A stretch of DNA of 64,000 nucleotides, from the NCBI GenBank assembly GCA_963803155.1, contig CAWDMN010000113.1, forward strand, positions 1-64,000, written 5' to 3'. This document shows positions 8,737 to 17,399 of this stretch, one piece after another (the stretch's first letter is position 1; each line of letters begins with the position of its first letter). Both the position numbers and the translations under genes were made by a program. Source of the stretch: CAWDMN01 sp963803155. GTDB taxonomy: Bacteria > Acidobacteriota > Terriglobia > Versatilivoradales > Versatilivoraceae. The notes under the pieces were generated by a model, which was not told the DNA's origin, made no database searches, and saw only the letters and a program-made list of their open reading frames with translations.

Positions 8737-9690
8737 TCATTGGCCCAAGTACTTAACTGTCCCGTTCAAGAGAATACTCCGGCCAACCTTTTCGGAACAG
8801 CGCAAGCTCCCTTGGGCATTAGCTGCGCTGACTTGAAGCTCCATCGCTTCACAACCGAATTCCTGGCGTTTCTGCTCCATTCTTTGAATTTCCGCGGGAT
8901 TCCCCATTTTTTGCAGATTGGCGACCATCTGCTGTTGCAGCGTTTCCATTTTCTTCATGATTATTGCCCGCTCGTCTTCGGAGGTGCTGGGATCCATCAT
9001 CTTCTTCACCAACGACTGCAAATCCTCCTGTGCGTCTTTGGCGGAACTGTCGGTTTGATCGATGGCAAAACGATACTGGGTTTTCTCAAATTGCGAAAAA
9101 TGAAGAGACGCTTGCCGTTTTTCAAAGGGGACGGTTTCATTGCCTCGATAGAACTGAAGTTCATAGGTGCTTTGTCCTTCGCCCTGGGAGGCTCCGCATC
9201 GATTGTCACTGACCAATCTCCCGAGAACCCTCCAGCCGTTTTGGGTCTGCAAGTTCCATTCGTACTTCCCGCCGACAACTGCACCCCCCTCATGCCGGGT
9301 GGATTTGCAGCAGGGGGAAAAAGCGGAAACCGAGGCGCTCTGCGGCCCAATCCCCGCGACCGTTTTCAGCGTAGCTTTGTATACATTCCCCACTAAACTC
9401 TCACTCACTACTTCAAGGTTGTCATTTTCAAAAACAAATTTGGTCCCGGGAGAAAATTTCCCTCTAATCACAACCTCTCCACTACCCCCAGGTTGAATAC
9501 AATTACTGGTGATCAATTGGATTTCGGGCGTCGGACAATCGGCTCCAGCCTTCAGTCGATTCACCTGGCAGGCCTGTCGTATAGCCTGTTCCATTTCCTG
9601 CCATCGGAACATGGCCGTCCGGCCTAAACTAATCGTCATCAAGGAGAAAACCAAAATCATGGAAATCCTCTTGGACAATGTTCCTTTCAT
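8737..9690 (-). CDS. Secreted cysteine-rich protein of unknown family
   Basis: First gene of the minus-strand operon. Starting at ATG 9690, preceded by GAGGGGAT (9694-9701), it encodes 317 residues. An upstream in-frame ATG at 9732 lacks a ribosome site. The first 25 residues form a signal peptide (KRISMILVFSLMTISLG). The mature part has about eight cysteines, which suggests disulfides in the periplasm, an N-terminal beta-rich region with an IPT/Ig-like tone (GGSGEVVIRGKFSPGTKF) and a C-terminal helical part with EDERAIIMKKMETLQQQM. I do not recognise a family. Co-occurrence with radical SAM and cytochrome genes hints at a role in that pathway. Confidence 0.75.
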   Translation of the reverse strand: MKGTLSKRISMILVFSLMTISLGRTAMFRWQEMEQAIRQACQVNRLKAGADCPTPEIQLITSNCIQPGGSGEVVIRGKFSPGTKFVFENDNLEVVSESLVGNVYKATLKTVAGIGPQSASVSAFSPCCKSTRHEGGAVVGGKYEWNLQTQNGWRVLGRLVSDNRCGASQGEGQSTYELQFYRGNETVPFEKRQASLHFSQFEKTQYRFAIDQTDSSAKDAQEDLQSLVKKMMDPSTSEDERAIIMKKMETLQQQMVANLQKMGNPAEIQRMEQKRQEFGCEAMELQVSAANAQGSLRCSEKVGRSILLNGTVKYLGQ

Positions 9691-10158
9691 ACCATCCCCT
9701 CGAAAAACCCTCCCCGCAGAGGGGTCGCGCATTTCAATCAGCGGGAGTGGTGCCCTATTAAAGGAAGGCTTTCCCGAATTAAACCCACCCCTTCAGTCGA
9801 AGGGAATTCATTGCATTTTCATAATCTTGTTGAGCCTGCAGTTCAGCCATATGCGGTTCTGCAGATAATAGCGTCGAAAGCGGACTCGATCTCTTCCCGT
9901 ATTTTTTTGGACTTTCGACAAAAAATAAATAGTCCAAAGAGCCAACAAAATCGGGGGCAATCAAAAGCAAGAACCAAATATGAAGTGGCGCATCGTTGGC
10001 ATCGCCTGGCGGCGGTTAGGGCGAAGCATGACCGCCTTTGCCACCGAAGCGTCCGCCCGCGCCAGCCGACCAAGTGAGCACTTTCGGCGGCTGACAACCG
10101 AATTTTTGAGAGGACTTATGTGCTGCTTCTGTTTAGAATCTGGAATAATAAGCTGCTC
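9691..10158. other. Intergenic gap with a diverged repeat-family-4 segment
   Basis: No gene is supported in this stretch. Bases 10022-10085 contain TGACCGCCTTTGCCACC in a context resembling the family-4 repeats at 11220 and 24327 (TGACCGCCGCCACC). The first part is AT-rich and holds the operon promoter region of the secreted-protein gene; no promoter hexamers stand out. Confidence 0.35.
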
Positions 10159-11184
10159 CTAGGCATGCCATGGGCGCTCCCGCATAAGCCCACGGGTCAG
10201 AATCTTCTTGGCGATTCCCACATTCTCCACGACCTGAAAATCGAACATACCGACACAAAGGAAATCAGCACCGTTCTGGAATGCATATTGAAAGCCTTCC
10301 CGAGGATGAATAGCCCCGGCTCCCAAGACTTTATAAGCGATCCAGGGTTTTTTCACGGTCTTCATGAAAGCCACTGTCTGTTCGGGAGTGGTACACCACA
10401 TATTGTCCTTCGTATCTGCATTATACTCCAACGGCGCCAATATTTTCGGCGGCATGGATTTCCAGTTTGGATCTTTGGACACGCGGGGTCCCGCACTCCA
10501 ATAATTTCCGCTGTTCAACGTCTTCATGTAAAAATCGACCGGGACTTTGTGTTCTTCACATAGCATGGGCACTTCCAAGGCATGACCCGCAACTCCCGCC
10601 AGCACTCCGTTTTGTTTGATCAATTCCACGGCTTCTCCCAATAAATCCACTTTGCCACTGGCCACAAATTCATCGGCCACGCCGCCGTGAATATAAACCG
10701 CCAGTGCCCCATTGTCGATGGCTTCGAGTGGCTCCGATTTAAGATCGTTTTCCTTCACTTTCACCTGGGCAATCCACTGCAGTTTTCCGCCCACATCTTT
10801 CCAGTACTTATTAATCAGCCGCAACACATATTGGTCGAGCCGCAAAATAGCCGTGTTGACTCCCTGCTCTTCACAGAGCTGCCAGGTTTCAAAAATTTTC
10901 TTGTCGGTAAAATAGGAACGCAGCAGATCGGAAACATAAATCAGATCGCGGCTGTGGGCAAAACCGCTGGTCAGGTTTCCGCCGCAGAAGATCCGGCCCA
11001 TCTTCAGGGAACCGATTTGTCCCATGGGCAGAATGCCAGATTTTGCGGATGGGCTTTGGGCGGATTCCCCACCCGCCTGCTGCGCCAGCAAAGCTTTTTC
11101 CTCAAATTGAAAACTTAGTGACGTTCCGGCTGCGGTCGCCGCAACCGTTTTCATAAATTGACGGCGAGATGTTTGATTAGCCAT
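10159..11184 (-). CDS. Tat-exported barrel-like protein, function unknown
   Basis: The gene starts at ATG 11184, where AAGGAGGAT sits 4 nt upstream, and gives a 341-residue product. The frame stays open to 11550, but that extension lies in repeat DNA and is unlikely to be translated. The N-terminus is a Tat signal (SRRQFMK, then AATAAGTSLSF). The mature part alternates strands and helices as in a TIM barrel (RIFCGGNLTSGFAHSRD, NTAILRLDQ, QWIAQVKV, LAVYIHGGVAD, GVLAGVAGHAL, IAYKVLGAGAI, FLCVGMFDFQV) and resembles aldo/keto-reductase or epimerase barrels in outline. No catalytic set can be named. It appears monocistronic. Confidence 0.75.
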   Translation of the reverse strand: MANQTSRRQFMKTVAATAAGTSLSFQFEEKALLAQQAGGESAQSPSAKSGILPMGQIGSLKMGRIFCGGNLTSGFAHSRDLIYVSDLLRSYFTDKKIFETWQLCEEQGVNTAILRLDQYVLRLINKYWKDVGGKLQWIAQVKVKENDLKSEPLEAIDNGALAVYIHGGVADEFVASGKVDLLGEAVELIKQNGVLAGVAGHALEVPMLCEEHKVPVDFYMKTLNSGNYWSAGPRVSKDPNWKSMPPKILAPLEYNADTKDNMWCTTPEQTVAFMKTVKKPWIAYKVLGAGAIHPREGFQYAFQNGADFLCVGMFDFQVVENVGIAKKILTRGLMRERPWHA

Positions 11185-11219
11185 CCAAATCCTCCTTAGA
11201 AAATTCAAGCTAGGCAAAG

Positions 11220-11365
11220 GTGGAGCGAGCACGAGTGACCGCCGCCACCTGCGCGCGTTGGCTCGGCGGGCGAAGCCCGCCAGACAACTCGCGACGGGTG
11301 ACTTCGTCACACTCGCACGTCTCACTTCGTTTTCATCCTCTTGTTGTGCCAGCCCCGCTGGCATG
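11220..11365. repeat. Dispersed repeat family 4, copy 1
   Basis: Similar to 24327-24476 across most of its length (TGGAGC, GTGAC-GC-G-CACC, CAAC-CGC, GTGA-TTC-TCAC and TTC/TCCATCCTCTTG in the same order). It shares a 25-nt identical stretch with 57184-57208 (here 11330-11354), followed in both by GCTGGCAT. All copies are intergenic. Confidence 0.65.
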
Positions 11366-11408
11366 AGTGGCCTTTTCGAAAGTCCCGCCGCGCATTCAGC
11401 AATGGCAG

Positions 11409-11448
11409 CGTGGAATCGCCTGCGATTCCACGGCTTTTTGCAAAGCCA
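11409..11448. repeat. Tandem hairpins in intergenic DNA
   Basis: A perfect 10-bp stem (CGTGGAATCG, loop CCTG, CGATTCCACG) is followed directly by a second palindrome GGCTTTTTGCAAAGCC. No T-run follows, so a terminator is not supported. It is probably a part of a mobile intergenic element or a structured RNA. Confidence 0.5.
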
Positions 11449-12008
11449 AATGCCAAGAATCCGCCAAGGCGGATTGCCGATGCGGCCCTGCGCTAAAGTA
11501 TGGTTTTTGCGGCAAAGATCAAAGTTCGAATCTTTCGACGGGACAAGCAAATTTCATAACCGGTGCTAGTAACTGCACTGTCCCAGCTAGCTCTTGGGAA
11601 AAAAACACCGATGCCTCCATCGAAGCTGATTCTACAATCGCATAATCGCGCCCGAATTTGAATTTATTTTACTTCGATAATCTTAAGAAAGAGTACTCCT
11701 GGGCGTGACAGTTTTTAGTAGCATGCTCATTTTTTTGGCTTGTCATGAGAAAATCAGGAAGGACACGGCATTCACTCAGCGAAACCATGCTGACATCTAG
11801 GGATGGATCGCGAAACCGGACTGACTGCAAAGAGAAGGAAAAAATGGGCGAAGCGCCTAATTATTATTCAATGAAAAAGGTCCTGCCCTGTCGACTTGAA
11901 TGCAGAGGGATACTTCATTCACATCATGGCAATTTGAATGAAGTTCTCCTGGGAAGCGGTCCTGATTGGACAATAATAGAGATCCGCGCCTAGTTTGAAT
12001 TCTCCTGC

Positions 12009-13445
12009 TTATTTGCTGAGCCTGAGAATCTGACTCCGCAAAGCCTGGAAGGCAGCATTCACGTCCGCCGAAGTCTGGGCATAGTAATAATTTCCGGGAG
12101 CAAAAGCGGAATTGTAATCCGCCGTCCCGGGAACGTTCGCAATTCGCTGCAACATGCTTTCTCCGGTCTCAGGCACAGTCCCCAACATCATCTGCACCAG
12201 GGCGCCCATCCCAATGGTGTAAATCCGGATGGGATAATCCCCTGAATTATCCTTATGAATCCGGTCGGCTAAAATTTCCAACAAGTTTCTGGCGGAATTG
12301 TTCACATTCCACACATCGGCGGGATACCGGTTGGGCAGGTTTTGTCCAAGATTCCGGAGAAGCCTTTGATATGGCATGGTCGCATCATATAAGGGAAAAT
12401 TATTAGGGAGTCCCGAACTTCTGGGAACTCCATGATAGCTGACGAGCGGATTGGGCATATTAGCAGCTTTATTGTCGGGAGCCGTTATAACAGTGGGATC
12501 ACTCCAATACCCAACAGTAATCCCATAATTGGCGACTCGAGTTCCAGTCGAGGTATCAAACAATCCCACAATTTGTGGATTGTCCCAGGTTTGGCCATTG
12601 TCGTTCGCCCGTTTGGGAAAGTCATACGTCCGAAGACCAAGGGATGCATTCGTATTGTAATCATAGCGGCCTGGGACACTGTTGGTGCATCCATCGGTAA
12701 AAAGAACGATGACCCGCAACCCGGACTGCTGGCCGGCCGGCACAGTTCTCAATTCATCCCACCCTCGGTAGAGCCCCTGATCCATGGCCGTGCTGCCTCC
12801 AGGATTAGTGTCGGGAATATGCGATGCCACCGTTGGAGGATCGCAGGTTCTGGCGGAAGGCATCTGGTCTATCACTCGCCCGGCATCGCTGTAAAGGATC
12901 AAAGCAATCCGATCCTGATTGGAAAAGGATGTTACAAAGCTCCGGGCTGCATCGCGAATATTCGCCCAACCGGCACCTAATGAACTGGAAGTATCCAGTA
13001 CTAATGAGAGATCAACCAAACGGCGCGTGGCTTCTCCCGTGCTATTCACCGTCAACTGATTGAATCCGCCAACTTGCATGAAGGTGGTCGGCAGCACGGC
13101 CTGGGCATTGACGGTAATGATATTCAAGCCAGTGCTCGTGATGTATTGAGATTGAAAAAAAGTACTACTGTTCAAGTCAGTAGTCACGGTTGCGCCCATG
13201 AAACTTGCGGGAAAATTTGCCAGGAAAATGCGTTTGGCTTCGGTTTGAGGATTTCCGCTTGCCAAGGCACGGGCAGCGGCCAAGGCCGCGGCATCCACGG
13301 CTTTGCTCAGATGCGCCTGCAAAACATAACCGCGCCCCAAGTCTATGGCCAAGCCCGCAAACAGCAAGAAAAGGATGAGCATTGCGGCAACCCAATATAA
13401 GACTATTCCTTTTTCCGTTGCAGAATCGGATTTCGCTTTCAACAT
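12009..13445 (-). CDS. TadG-like pilus assembly protein with a vWA domain
   Basis: A 478-residue protein. An N-terminal TadE/TadG helix (KGIVLYWVAAMLILFLLFAGLAID, residues about 12-36) with the usual DLGRGY and AVDAAALAAAR region is followed by a von Willebrand factor A domain from about residue 145. The MIDAS metal site is complete: DTSSS, the T of GGSTAMDQG, and FTDG. This fusion occurs in surface or tip proteins of Flp/Tad pili and tight-adherence systems. GAAGGAG precedes the ATG. It is the last gene of a three-gene TadE-TadE-TadG operon; the motor (TadA/CpaF), the TadB/C platform and the Flp pilin are not in the window. Confidence 0.88.
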   Translation of the reverse strand: MLKAKSDSATEKGIVLYWVAAMLILFLLFAGLAIDLGRGYVLQAHLSKAVDAAALAAARALASGNPQTEAKRIFLANFPASFMGATVTTDLNSSTFFQSQYITSTGLNIITVNAQAVLPTTFMQVGGFNQLTVNSTGEATRRLVDLSLVLDTSSSLGAGWANIRDAARSFVTSFSNQDRIALILYSDAGRVIDQMPSARTCDPPTVASHIPDTNPGGSTAMDQGLYRGWDELRTVPAGQQSGLRVIVLFTDGCTNSVPGRYDYNTNASLGLRTYDFPKRANDNGQTWDNPQIVGLFDTSTGTRVANYGITVGYWSDPTVITAPDNKAANMPNPLVSYHGVPRSSGLPNNFPLYDATMPYQRLLRNLGQNLPNRYPADVWNVNNSARNLLEILADRIHKDNSGDYPIRIYTIGMGALVQMMLGTVPETGESMLQRIANVPGTADYNSAFAPGNYYYAQTSADVNAAFQALRSQILRLSK

Positions 13446-13536
13446 ATGAGAACTCCTTCGTAGAGGTGTTCTAAAACCCTTCGGCGAGCACTTTTATTAA
13501 AGCCGGAACACCTTGAAGAAAATTGAAATCTTTCAT

Positions 13537-13630
13537 TCCTTTTGCGAAGGGCAACCACGGTGAGTCCGTCAGTTGCCTGACAAGCCTTGGGCTTTTGTTT
13601 AAGTTGTCAAGCCTTGCCATTCGCAAAGGT
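13537..13630. repeat. Diverged copy of dispersed repeat family 2
   Basis: It shares CCACGGTGAG and GGGCTTTTG, in order and at similar spacing, with the copy at 48312-48438 read on the minus strand. Outer arms CCTTTTGCGAAGGGCAA and TTGCCATTCGCAAAGG form an imperfect inverted repeat. Weaker than the other copies. Confidence 0.35.
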
Positions 13631-13631
13631 C

Positions 13632-13813
13632 CAATTAAAAGTGAGAAACCAAGCAAGCTACGGAAGACAAAAAGTGGGAGGCGGATTCCGCGCGGCACCC
13701 CCTCTGTGTCGCCGCGCGGATGATGGTAGTCTCGCGCGAGCCTCCTACAGTTTGGGGATTCTTCCTCGCTCCACGTGAAAGAAGCTTACTCATCGTCCTC
13801 TCACTTTTAATTG
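13632..13813. repeat. 14-bp inverted repeat bounding 154 bp
   Basis: The arms CAATTAAAAGTGAG and CTCACTTTTAATTG are perfect. The enclosed DNA has a GC-rich palindromic part (CCGCGCGGCACC... CGCCGCGCGG) and no reading frame of note. It could be a remnant of a small mobile element. Confidence 0.4.
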
Positions 13814-13836
13814 CGCCCCCGTTGTCAGGGGAGAAT

Positions 13837-14478
13837 TCAGAAAATGGCATTGGCATATAAAACGCTTGGAAAGCTGAATCCAAAATTGTTGAATGGCGTG
13901 ATCAAATTATGATTGCTGTAAACCTCCGTCACAAAGATGATCGGGTTATTCGTCATGTCAATATTCAGCGCGGCCAGATTGGTTATCCGCAGATTTGTGT
14001 CATTATCCGGATTGATCGCATAATAATCCGGAGAACCCCCGAAAGATCCGCCGAGAGTATTTAAAACACTTCCTTTGTTCAGAGTCCCAATTTTATATCG
14101 CTGATAGAGAATAGGTTTGCCATAGTTGGAGGTCCCTGAGGTAGCTCCCACCTGGATGACCGAAAATATCATGGTCGAATTGGCGCTATTAAAATCGACT
14201 GGAGGAGATGCCATGGATACCATGGCAGTGGCAGCGCCAGGAGCACCGTTAAAATCCCCTATCTTCGTCCCTCGTGATATCAGGTTGGAGCCTTCCCTGG
14301 CATACTTGATCAGCAAGTGCTGATCGTAAAGAGCATATGAGACTTCAATGATTCCCAACACCAAAATGAGCAACAAAGGCAATGTTAAAGCGAATTCCAC
14401 TAAACCCTGCCCGGAAGAGGATTGGAACTCTTCTGCCGTCATTTTCTTTATCCATGATTTTGGCATGCTTTTCTTCAT
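13837..14478 (-). CDS. TadE-like pilus assembly protein
   Basis: A 213-residue single-pass protein. After a short basic, Gln-rich start comes the TadE signature GQGLVEFALTLPLLLILVLG and IIEVSYALYDQHLL, followed by a Ser/Thr/Asn-rich extracytoplasmic domain. Such pseudopilin-like proteins belong to Flp/Tad pilus systems and are processed by a prepilin peptidase. GAGGA lies 7 nt before the ATG. Second gene of the minus-strand Tad operon, 117 bp after the first TadE gene. Confidence 0.87.
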   Translation of the reverse strand: MKKSMPKSWIKKMTAEEFQSSSGQGLVEFALTLPLLLILVLGIIEVSYALYDQHLLIKYAREGSNLISRGTKIGDFNGAPGAATAMVSMASPPVDFNSANSTMIFSVIQVGATSGTSNYGKPILYQRYKIGTLNKGSVLNTLGGSFGGSPDYYAINPDNDTNLRITNLAALNIDMTNNPIIFVTEVYSNHNLITPFNNFGFSFPSVLYANAIF

Positions 14479-14595
14479 GGGATTTCCTCAATCATTGGCA
14501 AATATTAATCTTTAAGACTCAGCAGACGCTTGCGTTATCGGGACTCTGTGGACATAAAATGACGCTCAGTCAAATATAGTCCCCATCCAAACTTA

Positions 14596-15078
14596 TTAAG
14601 AAAAAGTTTCATTTTTCATCGTAGAGGAGACTTTCAAAGTAATCTTTCCTCCGCTGAAAAAGGGGCGAATGAGTGGAGTGATAATATTCCAGTCATAGCT
14701 CACATTGACCCGAATAATATCGCCCGGCCCCCCAGAATCGCTTGTTCCTTTTGTGATGTTGGAAAATGTGATGGTGGCCTTGGTTATATCCAGCGTAGGA
14801 GTCACGTCTTGCATGATCTTTTTAATTGATCCCTCCCGGTTGTAAGGGTTTCCCGTGTTGGGATCATTTCCTGATTGCAACTGTCCCGTGACCGCATATC
14901 GAGTCGCTTGGCTCACGCCATTTTCCAAGGCAAGAAAGACATAGAACAGAGAAGAAAAATCGATGATCGCGAAAGTCAAAAGCAACAGGAGCATGAGGAC
15001 AATGGCAGTTTCCACGAGAGACTGCCCCCGCTCCGCAATCCGTTTCTTTGCCTTCTCCGGATGATTAGGATTAACCAT
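14596..15078 (-). CDS. TadE-like pilus assembly protein
   Basis: A 160-residue protein with the TadE pattern ERGQSLVETAIVLMLLLLLTFAIIDFSSLFY at residues 16-47 (conserved Glu after GQSLV), then a small Gly/Asn/Thr-rich extracytoplasmic domain. AAGGGGAT precedes the ATG. It heads the TadE-TadE-TadG operon, with its upstream side open to the 2.3-kb AT-rich gap that also serves the divergent prepilin operon. Confidence 0.87.
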   Translation of the reverse strand: MVNPNHPEKAKKRIAERGQSLVETAIVLMLLLLLTFAIIDFSSLFYVFLALENGVSQATRYAVTGQLQSGNDPNTGNPYNREGSIKKIMQDVTPTLDITKATITFSNITKGTSDSGGPGDIIRVNVSYDWNIITPLIRPFFSGGKITLKVSSTMKNETFS

Positions 15079-15503
15079 AGCAAAATCCCCTTTAGCCTTT
15101 AAACTCCATCCTCAACAAGTCTCTTTCCCAAGAGTCGCCGCTCGAATTCGATGCCCTGCAATCTCATTTTGAGAATGACTTTGAGTACCATTCCCTCAAA
15201 CAAATGGAAAACAAGCCATTCAGGACAAACTCTCTATTCCGTCGTTTCCTTTTTGTCCTATGGCAGACAATTTTGAAATAAAAAAACCAAATCGGATGAC
15301 AAACCGAGGCTGTTTATTTCACGATGCATCCTCTCTGGCCAGCCTTTTCATTGGCAACAGAGATCATATTTTCCATTTGCGCTGAACGCCAATGATTCTC
15401 TGTCAGTCAAATCACGAACAGGAATCCGATTCCAATTTCAGCGCCGCTAAAAATCACCTTGAACTCCGCTGCCGTGGATGGCATCAACTCCATTCTGGAC
15501 GTT

Positions 15504-15519
15504 TGCACATGCGCTGCCA
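15504..15519 (-). promoter_or_regulatory. Candidate sigma-54 promoter toward the Tad operon
   Basis: On the minus strand this reads TGGCAGCGCATGTGCA. The GG and GC doublets have the required 10-bp spacing and it fits TGGCAC-N5-TTGCA apart from a G at the first T of TTGC and a G at the last C of TGGCAC. It would give a leader of roughly 400 nt before the first TadE gene. A short match to a degenerate consensus can occur by chance. Confidence 0.25.
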
Positions 15520-16657
15520 ATTTTTACATTTTTGTAAATAATTCATGTATTTTCGCCACAAATCGACTCGCTGAAGAGAGGGAAACTATAATATTGTACC
15601 GCTAACGATTATTTAATACCTGAATTTTGCACCGTCTTTTTGAAACATCTCGTACAAATTATTTTTGCACGTTGAAACGCTTGCCAGTTTACTTGAGCCT
15701 CAAAAGTCGACGACTTTGAGTCAAGTTTTGGAATGGAAATCACTAAGTCCCCATAGTCCGAGAAGAAGTCTCGTTCGTACTCGATCGAAGAAGTCGTCTT
15801 TTTCTCATTGTTTGCAATTCCACCTCAATTGAGGGGAGTCCAAGGCTCAGAAAATGTGCAGGTCTTCAGATGACTAGGACCACCAATCTTGAATTTTTAA
15901 TATGGCCACATTGCTCAAGATCAGCACGGGATGAGCATGTTCAGGTGAAAATCACATTTCCGCGCAATTTTTGGGCAATAAATATATGGATTCCCCCTAG
16001 GGTGCGCGATATAAAAATTCAACTTCGTCAGGCTCGATAAAGTGGGAGCGTGAAGCGTTACCGAAATCCACCTTAGATTTGAATTTGTGGTGCATCTTCG
16101 GCGGCGACTTGGGACACCCCTCCGGGAAAAGTGGCTCCCACCATTGCGCTCTCCTCCTCCGAATCACGGATACTACTTGCTCCTTGATTGGATTTTCTCA
16201 TGGCAAGAGGAATCGTCGTTTGATTTCGAAAGGACTATATTTCATTTACATCAATCCATAATTTTGGGTTTCTCGATATGGCGACCCAAACAGACCAATT
16301 CCCTGACATTCCCCCCATTTCGAAGAATCAATTCCCACATTTCTATACTTCGATAAAATAAGTCTCAAGCATTAGAAAATTGTCAATCGGGAATAAAGCT
16401 ATTTGTATTCCTGTCCGGCACAATGGGATCGCTTATCCGAAGTCAAAATGACCGAAAACCGGCCATGAAAAGGATTGTTGTCGATCAAAAAAACAGATTC
16501 CGCAACACACGGGCTTAGTGAAAGGCACAACATCAGAAGCCGGACGTGAGTTGGAGGATTCTCTATTTCATTGAACAGCAAGGGAAAAACCTTTTCCCCC
16601 TTCTTAGAGTAGCATTATTCAAAAAACAAATTAGAATCACAAAACAAGTGAATCCGT

Positions 16658-16673
16658 TGGCAGCAGGATTGCT
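16658..16673 (+). promoter_or_regulatory. Candidate sigma-54 promoter toward the prepilin operon
   Basis: The sequence TGGCAGCAGGATTGCT matches the -24/-12 consensus TGGCAC-N5-TTGCW at all key positions except the C of GGCAC, with exact GG/GC spacing. It points toward the FimT-like gene about 600-700 bp downstream. Sigma-54 control with PilR-type activators is well known for type IV pilin genes; its use here is inference. Confidence 0.4.
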
Positions 16674-17399
16674 GTTCAAATAGAGACCATTATTAGGATT
16701 TTCAGCGATCTGTGAATCTTTGCCTTGAAAAAGCACCTTGAGGATGGTCTCTTTTTCCGCGGAACAAGCTCAAGGATCAATTCAGGAACCCGATGTTGGC
16801 CTCAAATCGGCGACGCGGAGTGGGGTCAGTCCAATTTATTAAGGCCTGAATCAATCATGATTCTGGCGGGCTTGCTGAATTGTGTTGGAAAATGGCGGAT
16901 GTTCCGAGCGATGATCTTCATTTATATGCTGTGCATAAAATCGCTAATATCTTGAAGATTGTTGCCGAAAAGTGGTTGAGATATCCTTTTCAGCTGAGTT
17001 GGACGCTCTGTAAGCCGCATCCGGAGCATTTCTGATGTTGAATCTGCAATTGGGGCCTTAACGATGGTTCGAAGATTATGGGATTAAGAAGGCAGGTTTC
17101 TCTTCCCTCTCAGTGAAAGCTTTTTGGCACATTCGTATTAGAGGTCTTCCTCTTTATCTTTTAAGGCAGGCAAATCGTCCAGGAATATGTGACCATGTCT
17201 CAGCTTCAAAAGGGTTGATCCAATGACCGCGGAAAATATAGATCCAGCACACATATAAATAAGGATAAGTCCGATGCAGTCGTCTGAGATCGAGTACAAT
17301 CCACCTGGTGGCGCAAAAGAAAACTTGAATATGAATATCTGGACCGATCAGGAAAAGTTATTCAGCCCCTCCAGATGGGCCAAGTCAGGTGAAAATCCC

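Larger units (their letters stand above)
11185..12008. other. Long intergenic gap with repeats and hairpins
   Basis: No gene is supported. It contains a family-4 repeat (11220-11365), a perfect hairpin at 11409-11432 (arms CGTGGAATCG/CGATTCCACG, loop CCTG) followed by GGCTTTTTGCAAAGCC, and AT-rich DNA from about 11640 to 12000. Confidence 0.45.
13446..13836. other. Gap inside the Tad operon carrying inverted repeats
   Basis: No gene is supported. It holds a diverged copy of repeat family 2 (13537-13630) and a separate 14-bp perfect inverted repeat, CAATTAAAAGTGAG (13632-13645) and its complement (13800-13813), enclosing 154 bp. This may be inserted DNA separating tadE from tadG. Confidence 0.45.
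15079..17399. other. 2.3-kb AT-rich non-coding region between divergent pilus operons
   Basis: No reading frame here looks like protein on either strand, and base composition is visibly AT-richer than in the flanking genes. The gap lies between the TadE-TadE-TadG operon and the prepilin operon. It could hold long leaders, small RNAs, decayed genes or inserted DNA. Two sigma-54-like sites, one per direction, are listed separately. If the prepilin gene starts at 17274 the gap is 126 bp shorter. Confidence 0.6.

Noticed and set aside
11505..11545. A tRNA (AAGTTCGAATCTTT resembles a T arm)
   Set aside because: The stem is one pair short and no D arm, anticodon arm or acceptor stem can be folded around it.
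11185..11550. A 122-residue N-terminal extension of the Tat protein gene
   Set aside because: The extension lies in repeat-family-4 DNA, would bury the Tat signal, and the ATG at 11184 has an excellent ribosome site.
16079..16955. Small genes inside the 2.3-kb AT-rich gap
   Set aside because: Short frames exist but none has a good ribosome site plus protein-like composition.
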